Below are positions 55,454 through 64,000 of a stretch of 64,000 nucleotides of DNA, in pieces (position 1 is the stretch's first letter; every line of letters starts with the position of its first letter). The translations under genes were made by a program, and so were the position numbers. Origin of the DNA: Paraphysomonas bandaiensis (lineage: Eukaryota; Chrysophyceae); the NCBI GenBank assembly GCA_965644295.1, contig CBFFRP010000067.1, forward strand, positions 118,700-182,699, given 5' to 3'. The notes below the pieces were generated by a model. It had not been told where the DNA came from, did not search any database, and saw nothing but the letters and a program-made list of their open reading frames with translations.

Positions 55454-55676
55454 ATAGTTGAGCTGTAGTCGTAATGAATTGTAATTACCGTAAATAAAAT
55501 AGAAAATAGGACATGACTCTGTTGGAATACGTATTTTACCTACGATAGAACTGTAGAATGGCATGCGTTATAAACACACACAATCAATAAAGGTTGATTT
55601 CTGTGTAATAAAGTGAAAAATATTTCTGTGTAATATTATTACTTTTGATAAGTGCGTGTAAGGTCAAATACAAGCG
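55454..55676. other. 3' flank of the glycosyltransferase gene
   Basis: AT-rich, no gene seen. Confidence 0.3.
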
Positions 55677-55808
55677 CCCTAAACAAAGTCGGACTTGGTT
55701 TACTGATTAGTTACAGGTAGAGGTCTAACTAGTTTGTCTAGCATTCATCTAGCTACTAAGTTGGTGCAGGTTTTTGACGCCTATAGCTAATAATAAGACT
55801 TTCAATAT
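55677..55808 (+). repeat. R1 repeat, internally deleted
   Basis: Starts CCCTAAACAAAGTCGGACTT and jumps directly to ACTGATTAGTTACAGGTAGA, ending AATAAGACTTTCAATATA. The central ~380 bp of the 28407 copy are missing. Confidence 0.6.
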
Positions 55809-55814
55809 AGTATT

Positions 55815-55895
55815 GTGTATTGTTGGGCCGGCTTAAAAACTCCATCAAGAACACGGTTGATGGAACGTTACCTATACTTTTTCCTTTCCCTCCTG
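55815..55895 (+). repeat. Right-end fragment of the 2-kb hAT-like element family
   Basis: GGGCCGGCTTAAAAACTCCATCAA and GGTTGATGGAACGTTACC match 29433-29480; the end TTTCCTTTCCCTCCTG resembles the terminus at 29515. It follows an R1 copy, the same order as in 28407-29515, so this may be a deletion derivative of a related element. Confidence 0.45.
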
Positions 55896-56203
55896 GTCAT
55901 GGCATTCAAGGTTATGAGGTAATTTGGAAAGATATATTCACCCACAGTACAGAGTACATGTCTCTCAAATAGTTACGTATTTTTATAGTAATTAGTACTG
56001 CGTGAACAGCGCAGAAATACTAGTATATCTACACACTGCTCACCATCGAATAGTTTATCAACAACATGGCACAATAAGAATTGTTAACCGATACAAAACT
56101 ACAATCATTCTGAAATGGGAAGAATATTATATCAATAAATTGTCGATTAGAATAGTTCGGATAAGTGCGAAAGAGTAAAGTAAGTTTAACAACACCGATG
56201 TGT
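55896..56203. other. 3' flank of the kinase gene
   Basis: AT-rich, no gene seen. Confidence 0.3.
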
Positions 56204-57527
56204 TTAATCAGATAAGGAGCATGTTGACACTGTAGATGCCGTAGAGCTCGACTTTTTAAAAGTATAGCGATTAGCTTTGGATGATGTTGGAATGTGCTCG
56301 GGCGCAGTGTACGAGTACCCTTCCAACAACTCCCGTACATACGCTGGAATATGGCTTGGAGCACGCAACGGGATCGGATTGGATTTGTCATGACGTCCAG
56401 TAGGAGCCACATGGCCGTTTATATTATATTTGGTTCGTAAACACTGCGCTACAATAGAGATGTCCACATCAAGGGGAGAGGGAACACTGACGTGTAACAG
56501 CTCATCCCATGAACAGTCCAATGAGTCGAACAGAGGCATTCGCTGCAAATTTTCGAAATTCGTTCCAAGACGATGTGTGATGCGAACGTCTACAAGTCCA
56601 CGTAGTACTGCCCCGCAATCTGAAGAAAGGGGCAGACCACTTGACAAAGTGTCTGGTAGACGCAAGAGGGGATATTCTGTATATGAATGCGTATCATGTA
56701 TACATTTGTTAGAAACGTAACATCCCTCCACGTTATGTTGGTTCAATCGACGACTCCAGTAAACAGTATCATACGTCAACCTCGAATAATTGATAAATGA
56801 CCTTGGGCAACGTCGACCAAACGGCAAGCATCTAAATAGCATTTCGTACATTACCAGTCCCAGGCTCCAGAAATCACTTTCATGCCCATGAGAGTGGGAC
56901 TTCGTGAAAATTTCTGGAGCCATATAAGGATAGGTTCCGCTGGACATATTGCATACTATCCCATTCATATCATCATCATCTAATGAACGATAAGATATGC
57001 CGAAGTCTACCAATCTTGGGTATAACTGTCGATCAAGCACTATGTTTTCAGGTTTTACGTCTGCGACAATGTTAGGGTATGTAAAAACAACGTATAGTGG
57101 AGCGCATACCACGATGAATAACGCCCCTGCTATGTATGTGCCTGAGAGCTAATGCGATGCAGGCAACTATAAAAGTGGCTTGTTTTTCAGTAAAAGTAAC
57201 ACCAGCTTTGATATGATGGCGAATATCACCGCCTTCAAGAAGGTCTAAGACCAAGTAGCACTTTGTCCAATCATGATACGCAAAATGAAGATTACTCAAA
57301 AAAGGATGACCAGAGATACGTTTTAATGACTGTAGTTCTCCCATAAGACTGTTAGCACCGCCTTTACACGACAACAAGCGCCTGACATCGAGCACCTTGG
57401 ATGCATACAACTGCCCATTAGGGACATAACCAACTTGTTTTACATTCCCAAATCCTCCTTTACCAATTAACTCACCATCAGAGAAGTTAGATGTGCTCGT
57501 GGCTGCTATCGGAGTACCACACCCCAT
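56204..57527 (-). CDS. AGC-like Ser/Thr protein kinase with MGCG N-terminus, 2 exons
   Basis: Exons 57527-57110 and 57060-56204; 49-bp intron in phase 1 that splits the HRD aspartate codon; 424 residues. Glycine loop GKGGFGNV, catalytic lysine in LYASKVLD, hinge LVLDLLEGGDI, catalytic loop HRDVKPEN (rebuilt across the splice), metal loop VDFGIS, and YMAPEIF are all present, so the kinase should be active. The activation segment has DDDD and SSGTYPY. The general pattern is like the STK32/YANK branch of AGC kinases. The region after DFWSLGLVMYEMLFRCLPFG carries an insert of ~60 residues. The tail ends in Ser/Thr-rich sequence. The start at 57527 gives MGCGTPIAA, a good myristoylation and palmitoylation signal, shared with the EF-hand protein at 44215. 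It is divergent from the adenylyl cyclase gene, 739 bp away. Confidence 0.82.
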
Positions 57528-58266
57528 CACTATTATCTAGATGATAATCTTCTTGTCTTAGACCATAAAAATAATGAATGATTAATGTCAACATACATCA
57601 GCTACACTCATTCAACTCATGATTATTCTGAAATTAGTATATTGCGTATATGTATTGTGACGCTATCTTCCCATACATCGTTCAGTATGTTCCCCACTCT
57701 ATCATACACATGTACAGTATCTTCATACGTATGGATTAATGTAGAGACGATAAAGTGATCATCATCCCTTCAAAGTTGAACTTACTTTGTAGTATAGTAT
57801 CCAGCAGCAGTATACACATACGTCAATTACTTGATATAGTATGTCATCGTTTTACATATATTAGAAAATATATCACAAAAATAGAACTAGTATATAAAAA
57901 ACAAGGAAATTTAAATTTTCACAACATAAAAAGCCATATTATTATATCTCTTTACTTCAATTATCATCGTACTTATTATTTAGAAGGGAAATTGAAGTGG
58001 ATTTATAGTAATGTACTGAATAATTACCCCTTTCGGCTCAACCAAACCACCTCATTAACTATTGAATAGTATTACAGAACTATTCCCACATTATCATCGT
58101 ACTAACTGATTAATTGACACTTAGATATTAGAAGAGATATGATTTACCGTAACTCTGCCGATAAGTGGATATATTTTTCAGTTATAATGATAGAAAGATT
58201 AGATTAGATACAGTCATTTACTATACAGTCGTCTTATAAGACTTCTAGTAAGTCATCACTTTGAAG
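57528..58266. promoter_or_regulatory. Divergent promoter region of kinase and cyclase genes
   Basis: 739 bp between two start codons pointing outwards, so control elements for both genes must be here. AT-rich; a 104-codon open frame at 57755-58069 is low-complexity and unlikely to be a gene. No specific motif was assigned. Confidence 0.4.
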
Positions 58267-61200
58267 ATGCATAGTTATGACACTACATTAATGAGGCGAT
58301 CAATAGAGTGCCTTTGTGGGTCTGATAATTTCAGCAGTGATTCAGAGTCAGATGGATATTATGCTACATCACCTAAATCTATTAGCACCACTATATTGCC
58401 AGGTGATTTTCATTATAACACGACATGGCCAACACATGCATTGGAACAAATTGCTTCATTTTGTCCTACATATGTGAATAAATTGCCTCCATTGGGAAAG
58501 TCTCATAAAGTGGACTGCTGTTTTATGCTGGCAGATATTTCTGGGTTCACGACGTTATCTAGCGCGTTGTGCACCCAAGGTAAGGTTGGGCTTGACCAAC
58601 TACGGTTGATCACAAATGAATCTTTCGCTAACTTTGTTCGGATCATATATTCACACGGCGGCGAAGGTAAATATTAATTCTCCAGTTTTTCGTTGTGGTA
58701 ATGAGCTGTGAGCAGTTGTTGAATTTGCTGGTGATGCCCTGTTGTGTATATTCCTACCAGATAGTCGCGAGTCGTCATTAGAAAAGTGCTCACTACGAGC
58801 GATCCAGTGCGGGGTCTGCATTACCAAGTGTATAATGGATGGAACACAAACCCATGTTGCCATTTCCAATGGGCAGATAAGCATGGCATTTGTAGGTGGA
58901 TACAACAGGAAACAAACGTATATCATGAATGGACCATTTTTGGATAATGTGGCGGCATGTATCAACTTGGCAGCTGCGAAAGAAATCGTAGTGACCGCAA
59001 ATGTGTACGCCGTTGTGCAGGATTCCGTGGTCGTGGAGAGCATAGGAGAAGGAGGCGACTATTATAGAATCACCAGCTGCACACCTTTACGAGAGGTATG
59101 CCATATGTGCCCAACTATTGTAATATGTTGATGTTTATCTTCTCGATACATTACATGTTTTTATCATACACTGCTAGTACTATGCTGTCGTACGTAAATC
59201 TTACTTGCAGAATATGGAACGATTTTGTCGCTCTCCTGTTTTCAATCTTCCTGGTGGATGTACCCAAGAAGATGTTGAGAGTTGTGTTCCTGCACCTGCT
59301 GTAGAAGCAATACGTTGTCATGCTCTTGACGGACTTGCAGAAATTCGAAATGTTACAACCTTGTTTTTGAGATTGGACAGCTTTTCTTCGGCGGATTGCG
59401 AGGATGTGAGAGAACTTCAACCTTTCTTTTATGCTATGCAAAGGTGTCTCGATGAGTGTGGTGGATTCATGCGGCAGTTTGTAGTTGATGACAAGGGTTG
59501 TGTACTCATTGGTCTATGGGGGGTACCCACAGCGACACATGCAGCTAACTGCTCTAAAGCCCTACGATGTGCGGTAATGATGAAAAATGAAGCGTTATTC
59601 CAGCAGCACTTGGTGTCCATCGGCATAACAACTGGCAGTGTATACTGCGGTACTGTTGGTACAGATTACAGAAGAGACTATGTGGCCATTGGTCGTTCGG
59701 TTAATCTGGCCGCTCGACTGATGAGCAAAGCCAATGGTCGAATAATAATAGACAAAAACACGCATAGTAAAATTCCTCTTGATCTCTCCCCACACTTAGT
59801 CCCGACGGAGGAGATGCGCTTAAAAGGAATTCCCAGGGCTAAGAGGTATTTCTCGTATACATCTTCGCAGACTCCTCCACCATACTCTGCCGATGTTCGA
59901 GAAGACTACACACTAGGGATCGAGGGGTTTGCTAGAAGGAGACTGAATGCAGTACTAGATGTGGTAGGGACTACAGGTCATGTACATACAGTTTCAAGGT
60001 CGTACTCCAACCCTCGAGACACCATTCGTCAACATGTAAATTCGAGTGAAATATACTCGCGTTCGTCATCCGTCACAACAGACGGTACATTTGGACGCAC
60101 GCAATCACAGTGTAGTGAGACTGTGTCTCGCACACAATCTCATTGCGGTGATGTGTCACCTGTGCATTCGCTCTCCAACGCAACCGATATCTCACGTTCC
60201 AATACATCTGAGGCTAGTGCTCCTGGAAATATACGCGACCTTTCGCAGCTTGCTGATCTAGCACCGCGCCCTTCTGACATTTCACATTCGTACTCAGCTA
60301 CTTCTGATGCGTCCACAGTAGATCTCCCAATATGTGTGAGCAGGCCGGTACGCCACGCCTTCGGGGGAGAGGTATGTCCCCCAACCGAAGTTTTCATTAT
60401 AAAAGGAATATCTGGTTCAGGTATGTTTAATGCATGTTTATCCGTACGAGGTTTAGTAATGTTCTATGTCTAGGGAAGACTGCTATTTTAAATCACTTTA
60501 TTCATCGTGTAAAGTCTGTGGAGTCTCATGTTCACAAAGCGTATCAGCGCGATGTCGTGTTCGTCTCGCTTCGTAGTGAAGATGATGCCACACAGTGGAG
60601 TGCAATTCGTAAGATATTTTACTCCCTGCTTGCCGTTATGAATGATTCAAATGTCCAATGCGAGAAAGCGAATATAGTTAACGTCATATCTCTGGCATTT
60701 TCGGGTCGTAAGAATGCGTATATAAGTAGTACAGTATTTCCTATTCTTAAAAGCGTGTTGGACTTGAAATGGAGTTGGGAATCTGACAATCAGGCTACAA
60801 TACGTCGATCCTGCACCCAACTTTTCGAAAGCACCCCAGCAGAAGTTGTTGGACAGTTGTTCTTCTATATGCTCAGTGCTGGAGTAGCTGTACTGGCTGT
60901 TGATGATGCTCACTTTATGTGTCGTTCTTCATGGGAGGCAATGACACACTTATGTAGGATGGGTTCGTCAGCAATGCTCGTGCTAACTGTACGCATAAAT
61001 GGAACTTCAGCCACATCTCTTTTGTCGAGATCAATGGATCATCAGTGCTCCGGCGAAAACACTGCACTTTCTGGGTCGGCGCACTCTCATGATAGGTCGC
61101 CTTCTTCTACACGTTCTCGATCTCCTGCGAACTCACTGAATGATATGGCTATGGGCTCCTTTTTTGAGAACGACGAAGAAAGTTTAACTTGCGATAGCTT

Positions 61201-62439
61201 ATTGCAACTCTCACATGGATCACCTGCGAAAATGGCACACAAAGGAAGCGCGTCATCTCTCAAAACCCCCGCAAGGTGATAAACTACAATATGTTTTGAT
61301 GTGTATAATGATGTGGCGTTAGACATAGTGTGGAGTATAGCAGGTTCTGTAGTTCTGTACAAACAGGATGTCTGCATAAATTGGCTCTGCGACCATTAAA
61401 CCAGAGAATCATATCAAATATTCTTCAAAATGAGGGGTTTTCTAACGTATCTAGCCATGCGGTGCATGCTATTTTATCCGTATCTCGCGGAAATCCTTTC
61501 CTTCTGTGGAAAATAATCGATTACTGTCACGAATCACAGCACACTGACATAGATGACATCATATCTAGTATGGCAGACAACTCTCTGATTGTGACAATGC
61601 TTGAGAGAGTCCCACATATTGCGAGAAGTATCTTAAAGACGGCAAGTATTATTGGGGAGGAGTTTCATGTGACTCTACTTGGAGAGGTTATACCAGACGA
61701 AGTCCGGCCTTCAATGGAACGTGTTCTCCAAATATTGGAGAATAAGGGTTTTCTAATCACCCTTTTTGATGATGTGATGGCATTTAGCAGCGATTTAATG
61801 CGGAAATTTGCCTATGACTTAGTCCCTCCCAGGTAGATTAATTTCTTTATATCCGCAGCAGGGTTAATTTTAATAACAGTGATGCCAAGTCGCTTCATGC
61901 ATCAGTGGCTGCTGCTATTGTGAAGCTATACAATAACTCTACATCCCATAGTCTGAGGTCAGTTGTATGTCTCGTATATATTCGCGTACTGACTAACTTG
62001 TATGCACAGTTTGGCTTATCACTATGTACACTCTGGACATCCTTCTCCCCACAGAGAAACATTCCATGCTTGTTGCCAAGCCGTAAACGTTTGTTTAGCA
62101 CAACGGGAAGTCGAATCTGTACTTCCATTTCTAGATGGTGCGTTTAAACACTATTGTGGCCAATCACAACTGAATGACTTAATGGATCTCACGACGAAGG
62201 CGATTCGTATGACGCGGTCGAAACTCATCGACGTTAAATTGAGTGAAACTTCTTTAGAATCTCCGTTGTTGAAATCATTGTTAGATAAACTTAATGAAAT
62301 ATCTGCCGAATTACGTAGAAAGGGAGGTATGTGGTCTGTTATGAGACACAACTTCAGGAGCCTCATGTTTCATTGGAATGAAAAAAGGAAAGCGAAACGG
62401 GTATATCCTGAGGTTTTATACGAGTCCAATTTCGAGTGA
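58267..62439 (+). CDS. Soluble adenylyl cyclase (ADCY10-like), 7 exons
   Basis: Makes cAMP; the animal homologue is stimulated by bicarbonate and Ca2+. Exons: 58267-58666, 58716-59095, 59211-60420, 60474-61275, 61344-61832, 61859-61957, 62010-62439; about 1,269 residues. Two class III catalytic domains: the first has metal aspartates in MLADISGFTTLS and EFAGDALLCIF. The second has LFLRLDSFSSAD, GCVLIGLWGVP, SVYCGTVGTDYRRDYVAIGR and VNLAARLMSKANGRII, where the Asn-x3-Arg transition-state residues are kept. A Ser/Thr-rich linker (residues ~540-650) precedes an NTPase with P-loop GISGSGKTAIL, formed across a splice, and AVLAVDDAHFM as Walker B. After it come helical segments (LLWKIIDYCHES, SLHASVAAAIVKLYNN) as in sAC and STAND proteins. 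Splicing is in frame throughout; the exon-6 acceptor has a CAGCAG choice (61859 or 61862). At 1.27 kb of residues it is shorter than the 1,610-residue animal enzyme. Confidence 0.85.
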
Positions 62440-62983
62440 TATTTCATGTTTGTATCGTGTTGTACCCTTGGATATTATATTTTTGGATTACTATTGTACG
62501 AGTAGTATGTCTAATCGTGTTACAAATGTTGCGAATTAGAAATACTTCGGTACGTTGAATTTTAAACTATATTTTCTCCGTGTTGATAATCACTGAGAAA
62601 ATAGCATTATTTAATTATCCCCATTTTGTCAGTCCTTTAGGGTTTGGGTAACGTCTTGCATTGCAGTACTCTGTGCGTCATGTCATATGCATAGCATTCG
62701 GGGTAGATTTTATAGCTCTTTGTACTTTGTAGCCTGCTGGTTATACAAGGACATTGGTGCTCTCTGATTGGCATTAAGAGAACAAATGAAAAATCAGAGT
62801 ACAGTTTCATATCAATAGTATCTACATAAGGGAATGATAATTGTAACTAGATTAATTCTAAACAATAAATCCAACGTTTTATAATAAATACAACAAATGT
62901 ACCTTTACGATAGTAGGATACTGAGGGAATATACCAACTGCGAGGTATTGATACTCGTACAGGAGTGTGATAATGAATGTTTA
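62440..62983. other. 3' flank of the cyclase gene
   Basis: AT-rich, no gene seen; it ends at a nested repeat cluster. Confidence 0.35.
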
Positions 62984-63053
62984 AGGCGGGTCCATTCCCG
63001 AATGCCTGTTTATTGTTTATTCGTCTCGTCAAGGCCCAAAGACGTCTACACAA

Positions 63054-63170
63054 CAGGGCCTGGTAACCATTAATGGCCCATTAATGGTAGTCCAGTTCCC
63101 GGCAATTATAAAGACATATTGCCATAAATGGCCCATTACTGCCATTACCATTAACGGTTACCAGGCCCTG
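63054..63170. mobile_element. hAT-type MITE copy 3
   Basis: 117 bp from CAGGGCCTGGTAACC to GGTTACCAGGCCCTG, with a perfect 8-bp duplication CTACACAA at 63046-63053 and 63171-63178. It is inserted in the outer R1 copy. Confidence 0.85.
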
Positions 63171-63184
63171 CTACACAAGTGTCA

Positions 63185-63664
63185 TATATATTGAAAGTCT
63201 TATTATTAGCAATAGGCGTTAAAACCCGCACCAACTTAGTAGCTAGAAATGAATGCTAGGTATGACAAACTAGTTAGACCTCTATCTGTAACAAATCAGT
63301 ACACCCTCTATTATTCTACTACTTAACGCTACGGAAGCTGCTTGTGCAACCACTTCCGCTCTGAGTTCTTAAGGTGAACATCCCGGATGATGCTTGACTT
63401 CACCAGGCAGCCCAACAATACCCCGGTTACCCTTCAGGTGGACCCTGTCCCGGATTCCTGTTTATTCGTCAGGGTCCAAAGATGTCTACACAAGTGACAC
63501 TTATTGATGTCCCTTGTACCACACAATCATTTGGCACTATGAGTGGGCAGAAAAATATCTGCTGACTATGTTTGCGGCTTACGTTAGTTTCCCAGAGAGA
63601 GAATCTCTCCGGTACTTATCTCCCAGAGAACCACGAAAAGGTGCGAGTTCGACTTTGTTGAGGT
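63185..63664 (-). repeat. R1 copy nested in the outer R1
   Basis: About 480 bp, complement of the 28407 copy. Direct repeats CACAAGTGTCA flank it (63174-63184 and 63665-63675), 11 bp. Confidence 0.6.
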
Positions 63665-63677
63665 CACAAGTGTCACT

Positions 63678-63864
63678 TATATTATTGAAAGTCTTTTTAT
63701 TTTGCAATAGGCGTTAAAAACTCGTGCCAATATAGTGGCTAGTTGAATGCTAGACATACTAGTTAGACCTCTACCCATAACTATCAGCACAAATTCTATT
63801 ATCCTACTATTTAGCGCTACAGAAGCTGCTTGTGCGTCGCCGCAAGCACCAAGGTGCGACCATT
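63678..63864 (-). repeat. 5'-truncated R1 copy nested in the outer R1
   Basis: 187 bp holding only the constant end of R1, up to GCACCAAGGTGCGACC. Direct repeats GTGTCACTTATAT begin at 63670 and 63865 (8-13 bp, the TA part being ambiguous). Confidence 0.6.
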
Positions 63865-64000
63865 GTGTCACTTATATGTATTAGTGTTCCTTATACTACA
63901 CAAGCATTTGGCTATGAGTAGGCAGAGCGTTATCTGCTGACTATATATGTGGCTCACATTAGTTTCCCGGAGAAAATCTCCGGTACTTATCCCCCAGAAT

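Larger units (their letters stand above)
62984..64000 (-). repeat. Outer R1 copy, interrupted three times and cut by the window end
   Basis: Pieces 62984-63053, 63171-63184, 63665-63677 and 63865-64000 line up in order with the interior of R1 (GGCCCAAAGACGTCTACACAA, then GTGTCACTTAT, then GGCTATGAGTAGGCAGAG, then TTATCCCCCAGAAT). The interruptions are a MITE and two other R1 copies. The right end lies outside the window. Confidence 0.55.

Noticed and set aside
57755-58069. 104-codon frame between the kinase and cyclase genes
   Set aside because: Ile/Tyr/Asn-rich translation of AT-rich promoter DNA with no family resemblance.
1-64000. tRNA, rRNA genes or a CRISPR array
   Set aside because: No cloverleaf with B-box, no rRNA signature and no regularly spaced short direct repeats were found; the tandem arrays are inside coding sequence.

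Overview
This window is nuclear DNA of a eukaryote. Nearly every gene is broken by very short GT-AG introns (mostly 38-70 bp, longest about 300 bp), the sequence between genes is AT-rich, and the protein families are eukaryotic: TFIIB, nucleoporins, a four-repeat-type ion channel, a soluble adenylyl cyclase. A heterokont (stramenopile) protist, perhaps an alga, fits best. The hints are ankyrin-like repeats of the PPCPWD type, a PX-TLDc protein and a membrane-anchored GH5 beta-glucanase. This placement is an inference and could not be tested. Gene models were spliced by hand from splice signals and reading frame.

Layout. 0.5-5.4 kb: TFIIB-like factor (+), METTL21-type methyltransferase (-) and an ABM-cysteine dioxygenase fusion (+). 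5.7-11.5 kb: an intact Ty1/copia retrotransposon with two LTRs that appear identical, inserted into a small hAT-type MITE. 11.8-12.6 kb: decayed repeat. 12.9-25.6 kb: two-domain voltage-gated channel with C-terminal EF-hands (-), ankyrin-type repeat protein (+), PX-TLDc protein (-) and NUP88 (-). 26-27 kb: methyltransferase with an N-terminal hydrophobic segment (+). 27.2-29.5 kb: nested repeats, including a 2.07-kb hAT-like element. 29.8-35.0 kb: 3-mercaptopyruvate sulfurtransferase (-) and an 11-exon GH5 glucanase (-), with a perfect 59-bp-arm hairpin between them. 36-42 kb: repeats, a secreted putative nucleotidyltransferase (+), a 300-bp foldback element and a head-to-head copia relic. 42.4-62.4 kb: EF-hand protein with MGCG N-terminus (-), giant FG nucleoporin NUP214 (-), Golgi-type glycosyltransferase (+), AGC-like kinase with MGCG N-terminus (-) and soluble adenylyl cyclase (+). 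63-64 kb: nested retro-elements cut by the window end.

Themes. Several neighbours are signalling proteins: a Ca2+-type channel with its own EF-hands, an EF-hand protein and a kinase that both start with a probable acylation signal, and a sAC-type cyclase that shares a divergent promoter with the kinase. NUP88 and NUP214, partners in one cytoplasmic-face pore complex, both lie here on the same strand about 21 kb apart. Repeats include a copia element with LTR ends other than TG...CA, three MITE copies with 8-bp target duplications, and a 3'-anchored repeat family (called R1 here) that nests in itself.
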